A stretch of DNA of 64,000 nucleotides from Ridgeia piscesae. Taxonomy: Eukaryota > Annelida > Polychaeta > Sabellida > Siboglinidae. The notes under the pieces were generated by a model, which ran no database searches, was not told the origin of the DNA, and saw only the letters and a list, made by a program, of their open reading frames with translations. Positions 14,001 to 29,000 of this stretch are shown here, one piece after another (position 1 is the first letter of the stretch; every line of letters begins with the position of its first letter). The stretch spans positions 270,001 to 334,000 of the forward strand of contig JAODUO010000481.1 of NCBI GenBank assembly GCA_025642075.2, written 5' to 3'. Both the position numbers and the translations under genes were made by a program.

Positions 14001-17000
14001 CTGCCCTCATACTGCCATATTGGGTCACTACTGCCCCTCATACTGTCACATTGGTCACTACTGCCCCTCATACTGCATATTGGGTCACTACTGCCCCTCA
14101 TACTGTCATTGGGTCACTACTGCCCTCATACTGTCACATTGGTCACTACTGCCCCTCATACTGTCAATTGGGTCACTACTGCCCCTCATACAGTCAATTG
14201 GGTCACTACTGCCCCTCATACTGCATATTGGGTCACACTGCCCCTCATACTGCATTTGTCACTACTGCCTCATACTGCAATTGGGTCACTACTGCCCCTC
14301 ATACTGCCATATTGGGTCACTACTGCCCCTCATACTGCCATATTGGGTCACTACTGCCCCTCATACTGCCATATTGGGTCACTACTGCCCCTCATACTGC
14401 CATATTGGGTCACTACTGCCCCTCATACTGTCACATTTGGTCAATACTGCCCCTCATACTGTCACATTTGGTCACTACTGCCCCTCATACTGCCATATTG
14501 GGTCAAAGCTGCCACTCATACTGTCATATTAGGTCACTACTGCCCCTCATACTGTCACACTGGGTCACTACTGACCCTCATACTGCAATGGGTCACTACT
14601 GCCCCTCATACTGTCACATTGGGTCACTACTGCCCCTCATACTGCAATTGGGTCACTCTGCCCCTCATACGTCACATTGGGTCACTACTGCCCCTCATAC
14701 GTCACATTGGGTCACTACTGCCCCTCATACTGCAATGGGTCACTACTGCCCCTCATACTGTCACATTGGGTCACTACTGCCCCTCATACTGTCACATTGG
14801 GTCACTACTGCCCCTCATACTGCCATATTGGGTCACTACTGCCCCTCATACTGTCACATTGGGTCACTACTGCCCCTCATACTGTCACATTGGGTCACTA
14901 CTGCCCCTCATACTGTCATATTGGGTCACTACTGCCCCTCATACTGTCATATTAGGTCACTACTGCCCCTCATACTGTCACATTGGGTCACTACTGCACC
15001 TCATACTGTCATATTGGGTCACTACTGCCCCTCATACTGTCACATTGGGTCACTACTGCCCCTCATACTGCCAATTGGGTCACTACTGCCCCTCATACTG
15101 CCAATTGGGTCACTACTGCCCCTCATACTGCATATTGGGTCACTACTGCCCCTCATACTGCACATTGGGTCACTACTGCCCCTCATACTGCCATTGGGTC
15201 ACTACTGCCCCTCATACTGTCATATTGGTCACTACTGCCCCTCATACTGTCACATGGGTCACTACTGCCCTCATACTGCACATTGGGTCACTACTGCCCC
15301 TCATACTGCACATTGGGTCACTACTGCCCCTCATACTGTCAGGGTCATACTGCCCCTCATACTGTCAATTGGGTCACTACTGCCCCTCATACTGCAATTG
15401 GGTCACTACTGCCCCTCATACTGTCAATGGGTCACTACTGCCCCTCATACTGCAATTGGGTCACTACTGCCCCTCATACGTCATATTGGGTCACTACTGC
15501 CCCTCATACTGTCACATGGGTCACTACTGCCCTCATACTGCACATTGGGTCACTACTGCCCCTCATACTGCCAATTGGGTCACTACTGTCCCTCATACTG
15601 CACATTGGGTCACTACTGCCCTCATACTGCAATTGGGTCACTACTGCCCCTCATACGTCACATTGGGTCACTACTGCCCCTCATACTGTCATATTGGGTC
15701 ACTACTGCCCCTCATACTGCAATTGGGTCACTACTGCCCCTCATACTGCAATTGGGTCACTACTGCCCCTCATACGCCAATTGGGTCACTACTGCCCCTC
15801 ATACTGTCATATTGGGTCACTACTGCCCCTCATACTGTCATATTGGGTCACTACTGCCCCTCATACTGTCACATTGGGTCACTACTGCCCCTCATACTGT
15901 CATATTGGGTCACTACTGCCCCTCATACTGTCACATTGGGTCACTACTGCCCCTCATACTGCCATATTGGGTCACTACTGCCCCTCATACTGCATATTGG
16001 GTCACTACTGCCCCTCATACTGCATATTGGGTCACTACTGCCCCTCATACTGCAATTGGGTCACTACTGCCCCTCATACTGCAATTGGGTCACTACTGCC
16101 CCTCATACTGTCATTTGGGTCACTACTGCCCCTCATACTGCAATTGGGTCACTACTGCCCTCATACTGCAATTGGGTCACTACTGCCCCTCATACTGTCA
16201 CATTGGGTCACTACTGCCCCTCATACTGCAATTGGGTCACTACTGCCCCTCATACTGTCAATTGGGTCACTACTGCCCCTCATACTGTCACATTGGGTCA
16301 CTACTGCCCCTCATACTGTCAATTGGGTCACTACTGCCCCTCATACTGCACATTGGGTCACTACTGCCCCTCATACTGTCACATTGGGTCACTACTGCCC
16401 CTCATACTGCACACTGGGTCACTACTGCCCTCATACTGTACATTGGGTCACTACTGCCCCTCATACTGCCACATTGGGTCACTACTGCCCCTCATACTGC
16501 CAATTGGGTCACTACTGCCCCTCATACTGCCAATTGGGTCACTACTGCCCCTCATACTGTCACATTGGGTCACTACTGCCCCTCATACTGTCATATTGGG
16601 TCACTACTGCCCCTCATACTGCCATATTGGGTCACTACTGCCCCTCATACTGTCACATTGGGTCACTACTGCCCCTCATACTGCACATTGGGTCACTACT
16701 GCCCTCATACTGCACATTGGGTCACTACTGCCCCTCATACTGCCATATTGGGTCACTACTGCCCCTCATACTGTCATATTGGGTCACTACTGCCCCTCAT
16801 ACTGCAATGGGTCACTACTGCCCCTCATACTGTCATATTGGGTCACTACTGCCCCTCATACTGCAATTGGGTCACTACTGCCCCTCATACTGCACATTGG
16901 GTCACTACTGCCCCTCATACTGCCACATTGGGTCACTACTGCCCTCATACTGCACATTGGGTCACTACTGCCCCTCATACTGTCATATTGGGTCACTACT

Positions 17001-20000
17001 GCCCCTCATACGCCACATTGGGTCACTACTGCCCCTCATACTGTCAATTGGGTCACTACTGCCCCTCATACGTCAATTGGGTCACTACTGCCCCTCATAC
17101 TGTCAATTGGGTCACTACTGCCCCTCATACTGCAATTTCACTACTGCCCCTCATACTGTCAATTGGTCACTACTGCCCCTCATACTGCCACATTGGGTCA
17201 CTACTGCCCTCATACTGCACATTGGGTCACTACTGCCCCTCATACTGCCAATTGGGTCACTACTGCCCCTCATACTGCCATATTTCACTACTGCCCCTCA
17301 TACTGCATATTGGGTCACTACTGCCCCTCATACTGTCAATTGGTCACTACTGCCCCTCATACTGTCACATTGGGTCACTACTGCCCTCATACTGCATATT
17401 GGGTCACTACTGCCCCTCATACTGCATTTGTCACTACTGCCCCTCATACTGTCAATTGGGTCACTACTGCCCCTCATACTGCAATGGGTCACTACTGCCC
17501 CTCATACTGCCATATTGGGTCACTACTGCCCTCATACTGCAATTGGGTCACTACTGCCCCTCATACTGTAATTGGGTCACTACTGCCCTCATACTGCAAT
17601 TGGGTCACTACTGCCCCTCATACTGTCACATTGGGTCACTACTGCCCCTCATATGTCACATTGGGTCACTACTGCCCCTCATACTGTCACATTGGGTCAC
17701 TACTGCCCCTCATACTGTCACATTGGGTCACTACTGCCCCTCATACGCAATTGGGTCACTACTGCCCCTCATACTGTCAATGGGTCACTACTGCCCTCAT
17801 ACTGCAATTGGGTCACTACTGCCCCTCATACTGCCAATTGGGTCACTACTGCCCCTCATACTGCACATTGGGTCACTACTGCCCCTCATACTGCATATTG
17901 GGTCACTACTGCCCCTCATACTGTCACATTGGGTCACTACTGCCCCTCATACTGTCATATTGGGTCACTACTGCCCCTCATACTGTCAATTGGGTCACTA
18001 CTGCCCCTCATACTGTCATTTGGTCACTACTGCCCCTCATACTGTCAATTGGGTCACTACTGCCCCTCATACTGTCACATTGGGTCACTACTGCCCCTCA
18101 TACTGTCACATTGGGTCACTACTGCCCCTCATACTGTCACATTGGTCACTACTGCCCCTCATACTGTCATATTGGGTCACTACTGCCCCTCATACTGTCA
18201 ATTGGTCACTACTCCTCATACTGTCAATTGGGTCACTATGCCCCTATACTGCAATTGGGTCACTACTGCCCTCATACGCAATGGGTCACTACTGCCCCTC
18301 ATACGCCACATGGGTCACTACTGTCCCATACTGCATATTGTCACTACTGCCCCTCATACTGCATATTGGTCACTACTGCCCCTCATACTGCCAATTGGGT
18401 CACTACTGCCCCTCATACTGTCATATTGGGTCACTACTGCCCCTCATACTGTCACATTGGGTCACTACTGCCCCTCATACTGTCACCTACTGCCCTCATA
18501 CTGTCATATTGGGTCACTACTGCCCCTCATACTGAATTGGGTCACTACTGCCCCTCATACTGTCAATTGGTCACTACTGCCTCATACTGTCACTGGGTCA
18601 CTACTGCCCCTCATACTGCATATTGGGTCACTACTGCCCCTCATACTGCCATATTGGGTCACTACTGCCCCTCATACTGTCAATTGGGTCACTACTGCCC
18701 CTCATACGTCACATTGGGTCACTACTGCCCTCATACTGCATGGGTCACTACTGCCCCTCATACTGTCACATTGGGTCACTACTGCCCCTCATACTGCCAC
18801 ATTGGGTCACTACTGCCCCTCATACTGCACATTGGGTCACTACTGCCCCTCATACTGCCACATTGGGTCACTACTGCCCCTCATACTGCCACATTGGGTC
18901 ACTACTGTCCTCATACTGCCACATGGGTCACTACGCCCCTCAACTGCAATTGGGTCACTACTGCCCCTCTCGTCACTACTGCCCCTCATACTGCCAATTG
19001 GGTCACTACTGCCCCTCATACTGCCAATTGGTCACTACTGCCCCTCATACTGCCATATTGGGTCACTACTGCCCTCATACTGTCACAGTACTACTGCCCT
19101 CATACTGCCATATTGGGTCACTACTGCCCTATACTGTCACATTGGGTCACTACTGCCCTCATACTGTCACATTGGGTCACTACTGCCCTCATACTGTCAC
19201 ACTGGGTCACTACTGCCCCTCATACTGTCACTATTGGGTCACTACTGCCCCTCATACTGTCATATTGGGTCACTACTGCCCCTCATACTGTCATATTGGG
19301 TCACTACTGCCCCTCATACTGCCATATTGGGTCACTACTGCCCCTCATACTGCCATATTGGGTCACTACTGCCCCTCATACTGCCACATTGGGTCACTAC
19401 TGCCCCTCATACTGCCATATTGGGTCACTACTGCCCCTCATACTGTCACATTGGGTCACTACTGCCCCTCATACTGCCATATTGGGTCACTACTGCCCCT
19501 CATACTGTCACATTGGGTCACTACTGCCCCTCATACTGTCACATTGGGTCACTACTGCCCCTCATACTGTCACTATTGGGTCACTACTGCCCCTCATACT
19601 GTCACATTGGGTCACTACTGCCCCTCATACTGCCATATTGGGTCACTACTGCCCCTCATACTGTCATATTGGGTCACTACTGCCCCTCATACTGCCATAT
19701 TGGGTCACTACTGCCCCTCATACTGTCACATTGGGTCACTACTGCCCCTCATACTGTCATATTGGGTCACTACTGCCCCTCATACTGTCACATTGGGTCA
19801 CTACTGTCCCTCATACTGTCACATTGGGTCACTACTGCCCCTCATACTGTCACATTGGGTCACTACTGCCCCTCATACTGTCACATTGGGTCACTACTGC
19901 CCCTCATACTGTCACATTGGGTCACTACTGCCCCTCATACTGTCACATTGGGTCACTACTGCCCCTCATACTGTCACATTGGGTCACTACTGCCCCTCAT

Positions 20001-23000
20001 ACTGTCACATTGGGTCACTACTGCCCCTCATACTGTCATATTGGGTCACTACTGCCCCTCATACTGTCACATTGGGTCACTACTGCCCCTCATACTGTCA
20101 CATTGGGTCACTACTGCCCCTCATACTGTCACATTGGGTCACTACTGCCCCTCATACTGTCACATCTGGGTCACTACTGCCCCTCATACTGTCACATTGG
20201 GTCACTACTGCCCTCATACTGGGTCACTACTGCCCCTCATACTGTCATATTGGGTCACTACTGTCCCTCTTCATACTGCAATTGGGTCACTACTGCCCCT
20301 CATACTGTCACTATTGGGTCACTACTGCCCCTCATACTGTCCATATTGGGTCACTACTGCCCCTCATACTGCCCTATTGGGTCACTACTGCCCCTCATAT
20401 GTCACTACTGCCCCTCATACTGTCATATTGGGTCACTACTGCCCCTCATACTGCCATATTGGGTCACTACTGCCCCTCATACTGTCACTACTGCCCCTCA
20501 TACTGCCATATTGGGTCACTACTGCCCCTCATACTGTCATATTGGGTCACTACTGCCCCTCATACTGTCACATTGGGTCACTACTGCCCCTCATACTGCC
20601 ACATTGGGTCACTACTGCCCCTCATACTGTCATATTGGGTCACTACTGCCCCTCATACTGTCACATTGGGTCACTACTGCCCCTCATACTGCATATTGGG
20701 TCACTACTGCCCCTCATACTGCCATATTGGGTCACTACTGCCCCTCATACTGCCATATTGGGTCACTACTGCCCCTCATACTGTCATACTGCCCCTCATA
20801 CTGCCATATTGGGTCACTACTGCCCCTCATACTGCCATATTGGGTCACTACTGCCCCTCATACTGTCACTACTGCCCCTCATACTGTCACTACTGCCCCT
20901 CATACTGTCATATTGGGTCACTACTGCCCCTCATACTGTCACTACTGCCCCTCATACTGCCATATTGGGTCACTACTGCCCCTCATACTGTCACTACTGC
21001 CCCTCATACTGTCCATTTGGGTCACTACTGCCCCTCATACTGTCATATTGGGTCACTACTGCCCCTCATACTGTCACTACTGCCCCTCATACTGTCACTA
21101 CTGCCCCTCATACTGTCACTACTGCCCCTCATACTGTCACTACTGCTATACTATCACAGTCAAGAAACCTTAACAGCTGATAAACTCATGAAAGAAAAGA
21201 GACATCCATTTTTGGTCAAATCAAACATTACATATAATAATAGTAATATATGAAAACAGTTCCCTAAACCACATACATGAGCTTTCCTGAAAATTACCCA
21301 TTTTACTTTCTTGACAGTTTCACCCATCTCCCAGATGTAGTTTCTGTTACGACAATGTTAACTGCAGCATACATAACCCAGACGTGGAATTCAATGGTGT
21401 ATTGATGAATGCAATTGCTGTAAGTAGCTATGTCTGACATACTGATGTTCTGCCTCAAAACAATTTGTTACTGCATTCTGTTCTAGTTTGATAATTATCC
21501 AGGTCATTCTATCAGGATATACAAGAGTCTAAGACAGGTTAACCATTTATCCCTGGAATGGGATCTTTAATTTCTCATAGCAGCGTGAAGAAGTACAGGG
21601 ACAAATCACTGTTAAGCAGCTCCTCCAAAAAAAACACAGGCATAGTTGTGGTGAATGAAACTATCAAAGTCCTACCACTTCTCATGTCACTCACCTTCAA
21701 TGGCGATACACTTTCCATTCCACAGTTTCTCGAAGCGTGTCAATGGATCCTTGCGGCCGACACTGACAACAAGCTCACGGAAGTTGAACTCTTCTGTGTA
21801 GAATTGCAGCAAGCCGATCCACAGATCTGCTGCCGACTGCTTGTTCTGTCCTAGGCCGGGCCATACATCCCGCTGCAAACAGACACAGGGTGAAGGGATG
21901 TTTTTGTACAGCATTGTACAGTACAAGAACATCCCTTGGAGCACTTTGGGTGGTCCTGGTTAGGACCACCCAAAGTGCTCCAAGGGATGTTCTTGTACAA
22001 CATTAGCAGGACCACCCAGAGTGCTCCAAGGGATGTTCTTGTACAGCATTAGCAAGACTACCCAAAGTGCTCCAAGGGATGTTCTTGTACAGCATTGGCA
22101 GGACTACCCAAAGTGCTCCAAGGGATGTTCTTGTACAGCATTAACAGGCCCACCCAAAGTGCTCCAAGGGATGTTCTTGTACAGCATTAACAGGCCCACC
22201 CAAAGTGCTCCAAGGGATGTTCTTGTACAGCATTAGCAGGACCACCCAAAGTGCTCCAAGGGATGTTCTTGTACAGCATTAGCAGGACCACCCAAAGTGC
22301 TCCAAGGGATGTTCTTGTACAGCATTAGCAAGACCACCCAAAGTGCTCCAAGGGATGTTCTTGTACAGCATTAGCAAGACACCCAAAGTGCTCCAAGGGA
22401 TGTTCTTGTACAGCATTAACAGGCCCACCCAAAGTGCTCCAAGGGATGTTCTTTACAGCATTAACAGGCCCACCCAAAGCTCCAAGGGATGTTCTTGTAC
22501 AGCATTAGCAAGCCACCCAAAGTGCTCCAAGGGATGTTCTTGTACAGCATTAGCAAGACCACCCAAATGCTCCAAGGGATGTTCTTGTACAGCATTAGCA
22601 GACCACCCAAAGTGCTCCAAGGGATGTTCTTGTACAGCATTAACCAAATCCAAGGGATGTTCTTGTACAGCATTAGCAGGACCACCCAAAGTGCTCCAAG
22701 GGATGTTCTTGTACAGCATTAGCAGGACCACCCAAAGTGCTCCAAGGGATGTTCTTGTACAGCATTAGCAAGACCACCCAAAGTGCTCCAAGGGATGTTC
22801 TTGTACAGCATTAGCAAGACCACCCAAAGTGCTCCAAGGGATGTTCTTGTACAGCATTAGCAGGACCACCCAAAGTGCTCCAAGGGATGTTCTTGTACAG
22901 CATTAACAGGCCCACCCAAAGTGCTCCAAGGGATGTTCTTGTACAGCATTAGCAGGACCACCCAAAGTGCTCCAAGGGATGTTCTTATACAGCATTAGCA

Positions 23001-26000
23001 GGACCACCCAAAGTGCTCCAAGGGATGTTCTTGTACAGCATTAGCAAGACCACCCAAAGTGCTCCAAGGGATGTTCTTGTACAGCATTAGCAAGACCACC
23101 CAAAGATGCTCCAAGGATGTTCTTATACAGCATTAGCAAGCCACCCAAAGTGCTCCAAGGGATGTTCTTGTACAGCATTAGCAAGACCACCCAAAGTGCT
23201 CCAAGGGATGTTCTTGTACAGCATTAGCAAGACCATCCAAAGTGCTCCAAGGGATGTTCTTATACAGCATTAACAGGCCCACCCAAAGTCCTCCAAGGGA
23301 TGTTCTTGTACAGCATTAGCAAGACCACCCAAAGTGCTCCAAGGGATGTTCTTGTACAGCATTAGCAAGACCACCCAAAATGCTCCAAGGGATGTTCTTA
23401 TACAGCATTAGCAGGACCACCCAAAGTGCCCAAGGGATGTTCTTGTACAGCATTACAAGACCACCCAAAGTGCTCCAAGGGATGTTCTTGTACAGCATTA
23501 GCAAGACCACCCAAAATGCTCCAAGGGATGTTCTTATACAGCATTAACAGGCCCACCCAAAGTGCTCCAAGGGATGTTCTTGTACAGCATTAGCAAGACC
23601 ACCCAAAGTGCTCCAAGGGATGTTCTTGTACAGCATTAGCAGGACCACCCAAAGTGCTCCAAGGGATGTTCTTGTACAGCATTAGCAAGACCACCCAAAA
23701 TGCTCCAAGGGATGTTCTTATACAGCATTAGCAGGACCACCCAAAGTGCTCCAAGGGATGTTCTTGTAGAGCATTATCAGGACCACCCAAAGTGTTCCAA
23801 GGGATGTTCTTGTACAGTATTAGCAAGACCACCCAAAGTGCTCCACATGTCACCACTTGGCAACTTTTTCACTGCCGCATCCATTCTACTTGAGTCATGC
23901 TGCAATTACTGTGCGGTGACTATCTGCTCTTCACTCAAGCTAGAGCCTAATGTCAAAAACACTTCTGCAACACACCATATAGCATATACTGACAACACAC
24001 CACACAGCACATACAGACAACACACCATACAGCATGTACCGACAACACACCATACAGCACGTACCAACAACACACCACACAGCACGTACCGACAACACAC
24101 CACACAGCACGTACCGACAACACACCATACAACATGTACTGACAACACACCATACAGCATGTACTGACAACACACCACACAGCACATACAGACAACACAC
24201 CATACAGCATGTACCGACAACACACCATACAGCACGTACCGACAACACACCACACAGCACGTACCGACAACACACCACACAGCACGTACCGACAACACAC
24301 CATACAGCACATACCGACAACACACCATACAGCACGTACCGACAACACACCATACAGCACGTACAGACAACACACCATACAGCACGTACCGACAACACAC
24401 CATACAGCACGTACCGACAACACACCATACAGCACATACCGACAACACACCATACAGCACGTACAGAAAACACACCATACAGCACGTACCGACAACACAC
24501 CATACAGCACATACCGACAAACACACCATACAGCACATACCAACAACACACCATACAGCACATACCGACAACACACCATACAGCACGTACAGAAAACACA
24601 CCATACAGCACGTACCGACAAACACACCATACAGCACATACCGACAACACACCATACAGCACATACCGACAACACACCATACAGCACATACCGACAAACA
24701 CACCATACAGCACGTACAGAAAACACACCATATAGCACGTACCGACAAACACACCATACAGCACGTACCGACAAACACACCATACAGCACATACCGACAA
24801 CACACCATACAGCACATACTGACAAGACACCATACAGCACATACCGACAAACACACCATACAGCACGTACAGAAAACACACCATACAGCACATACCGACA
24901 ACACACCATACAGCACGTACCGACAACACACCGTACAGCACATACCGACAACACACCATACAGCACATACCGACAAACACACCATACAGCACGTACAGAA
25001 AACACACCATACAGCACGTACCGACAAACACACCATACAGCACATACCGACAACACACCATACAGCATGTACTGACAACACACCATACAGCACATACCGA
25101 CAAACACACCATACAGCATGTACTGACAACACACCATACAGCACGTACCGACAAACACACCATACAGCATGTACTGACAACACACCATACAGCACATACC
25201 GACAAACACACCATACAGCATGTACTGACAACACACCATACAGCACGTACCGACAACACACCATATAGCACATACCGACAAACACACCATACAGCATGTA
25301 CTGACAACACACCATACAGCACATACCGACAAACACACCATACAGCACATACCGACAAACACACCATACAGCACGTACAGAAAACACACCATATAGCACG
25401 TACCAACAACACACCATACAGCAGTTACCGACAAACACACCATACAGCATGTACTGACAACACACCATACAGCATGTACTGACAATTTCTGTTTCATTTC
25501 TATCTACTGCCAGGTACTCACTAACATCGCTGAATAAATATATAATATAGAGGAAATTACGGCATTATTTTGTGGGATGCTAAACATTAAAATGTTAATG
25601 TACAAGTCATCATAAAGATGAACACTACTCAAATTGTTACTGCACTACTATAAACAATATGAGCTAACCCAGAAAATAATGGAGACATGCGCTAGGTGCA
25701 CATTGCGACAGACAACATACCAGCGTGTTCAGGTCATCATAGAACCAAGAGTTCCAGCCATCAATGACTCTCTCTGGCTTCTCCCCATCGTACAGCTGCA
25801 GCAAGCAACACACAAGTGATTAGTGAGGCCAGCCAGGAGGGGCATCACACACGCAACTTACTAGCATGACGCAACTATCACTAGTGTAGTTGTATGTGAC
25901 GTGGCCACTACTAAGTGACGCAACTATGACTAGTGATGTTGTATGTGACATGGCCACTACTAAGTGACGCAACTATGACTAGTGATGTTGTATGTGACGT

Positions 26001-29000
26001 GGCCACTACTAAGTGACGCAACTATGACTAGTGTAGTTGTATGTGACGTGGCGACTACTAAGTGACGCAACTATGACTAGTGTAGTTGTATGTGACATGG
26101 CCACTACTAAGTGACGCAACTATGACTAGTGATGTTGTATGTGACGTGGCCACTACTAAGTGACGCAACTATGACTAGTGTAGTTGTATGTGACATGGCC
26201 ACTACTAAGTGACGCAACTATGACTAGTGTAGTTGTATGTGACGTGGCCACTACTAAGTGACGCAACTATGACTAGTGTAGTTGTATGTGACGTGGCCAC
26301 TACTAAGTGACGCAACTATGACTAGTGTAGTTGTATGTGACATGGCCACTACTAAGTGATGCAACTATGACTAGTGTAGTTGTATGTGACGTGGCCACTA
26401 CTAAGTGACACAACTATGACTAGTGTAGTTGTATGTGACATGGCCACTACTAAGTGACACAACTATGACTAGTGTAGTTGTATGTGACGTGGCCACTACT
26501 AAGTGATGCAACTATGACTAGTGTAGTTGTATGTGACGTGGCCACTACTAAGTGACACAACTATGACTAGTGAGTTGTATGTGACGTGGCCACTACTAAG
26601 TGACGCAACTATGACTAGTGAGTTGTATGTGACATGGCCACTACTAAGTGACGCAACTATGACTAGTGTAGTTGTATGTGACGTGGCCACTACTAAGTGA
26701 CGCAACTATGACTAGTGTAGTTGTATGTGACGTGGCCACTACTAAGTGACACAACTATGACTAGTGTAGTTGTATGTGACATGGCCACTACTAAGTGACG
26801 CAACTATGACTAGTGTAGTTGTATGTGACATGGCCACTACTAAGTGACACAACTATGACTAGTGTAGTTGTATGTGACATGGCCACTACTAAGTGACACA
26901 ACTATGACTAGTGTAGTTGTATGTGACATGGCCACTACTAAGTGACACAACTATGACTAGTGTAGTTGTATGTGACATGGCCACTACTAAGTGACACAAC
27001 TATGACTAGTGTAGTTGTATGTGACATGGCCACTACTAAGTGACACAACTATGACTAGTGTAGTTGTATGTGACATGGCCACTACTAAGTGACACAACTA
27101 TGACTAGTGTAGTTGTATGTGACATGGCCACTACTAAGTGACACAACTATGACTAGTGTAGTTGTATGTGACATGGCCACTACTAAGTGACGCAACTATG
27201 ACTAGTGTAGTTGTATGTGACATGGCCACTACTAAGTGACACAACTATGACTAGTGTAGTTGTATGTGACATGGCCACTACTAAGTGACACAACTATGAC
27301 TAGTGTAGTTGTATGTGACATGGCCACTACTAAGTGACACAACTATGACTAGTGTAGTTGTATGTGACATGGCCACTACTAAGTGACACAACTATGACTA
27401 GTGTAGTTGTATGTGACATGGCCACTACTAAGTGACACAACTATGACTAGTGTAGTTGTATGTGACATGGCCACTACTAAGTGACACAACTATGACTAGT
27501 GTAGTTGTATGTGACATGGCCACTACTAAGTGACGCAACTATGACTAGTGTAGTTGTATGTGACATGGCCACTACTAAGTGACACAACTATGACTAGTGT
27601 CATTGTATGTCACGTGGCCACTACTAAGGTTGACGATATACAAAAATATTTAACAAGACATTTGGTTTTCATCATGTACAAAGGATATTGCAATTAATAT
27701 TACTGCAAGCGAGTTCTATTTTGAAGCTGGATGTTTTGTTTGCCATTTGAACGTGTTGTGGTCGAGTCTTTCAAATTGTGACCATTGTTCCCAGCTTAAT
27801 AAAGTCAGTAAACAGAATTTGGCAGGCAGTAAACCTTCAACATTTATGTTGTAGTCAGATTAACATAATGGTATATAAAACTGACAGCTATATACAAGCA
27901 CCCTTGTTTTAAGAATCTGTTGATGCGTCAAAATGGCATTTGTATATGTCTCTCACATGACTTGTAATGATTCTTCAGTCTTTTGAATCTTACAAAAAAT
28001 GCACATTTTGCTGTACCCGTTTAGTGAAATGATAAGAGATCATGAGTGGAGTGGTGTGCTGGAGGTCAACTAACCTCCTGCAGTACTGGCAGCACTGGTG
28101 GGTCGGTGTGCTGCATGTAGTACAGCACCATGAGGATGTATGCGTATGAGGACAGACTACCCCTTGAGGCATCTCCAATCTCACACACCTACAACAGGTT
28201 GATAGCAACAACACATTGTCTCCGGCAACAACAGTTGTCCAGACAAGGTAACGCACATTCTTCACACTTATCTTAACATGTCTGGTAAGCATTAGCCATT
28301 AGTGGGCAGATGATTCGTATACATATATCCACCACTGTCTATAACCATGTACTCATTCCTTAATCTTAATGAACTCGTGCACTGTGGGATAGACAAACTT
28401 GCCAAAGTTTTGAAAGGTAATTTCAACACAGAATTTCTCGATTGAGAGTGGGGTGCTCTAAGCATTGTGCAACTGTGCTCCACAAAGTCACTACACAGTC
28501 AGTTATTTTGTTTGATATCATCTGAAAGTTGTGTGCAGTCACATTAGTTAGATGATGTGAGACTGTACCTTGGCAAGAACCTTCATGGCGTAGCCAATTG
28601 TCTTCACCCTAGGATCAATGGCAGCATATGCAGACAACATGCGTGTGTTCTGCTGAGCCTGCAGACAACAGTCAAACAAGATAATTAGAACACTGAACAT
28701 ATCAAACCCAGGCCTATATTGCCATAACACTACTGTCAAATTTATGTAAAACTATTAATATCCACATCTACCTTGAAGACTCATACTGAAATATCCTCGG
28801 TCTCATGCTTTCATAATACTTCATAACCCATGTAAATACAATATATCAGTCTCATGCTGCTCCCATTATTTCATAAAACGGACAGGCCTTTAGGTCAATA
28901 TGTTTGAGTTTACATAACCTGTCTTAAATTCCACAAAACGTTCACTATATAAGCTTGGGCAAGGATGTTTCACTCAAATTAACCATATTGCTGCGTGACT

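Noticed and set aside
11771..21253. Open frames of 2254, 3123, 1202, 876 and 862 codons as giant proteins
   Set aside because: They are parallel readings of one 31-bp intronic repeat in all three frames of one strand, with no initiation context, no domain and obvious consensus noise.
23906..25497. Cys/Val-rich 490-520 codon minus-strand frames and His/Thr-rich plus-strand frames
   Set aside because: All derive from the 25-bp minisatellite; three overlapping frames are open together, which is a repeat artefact.
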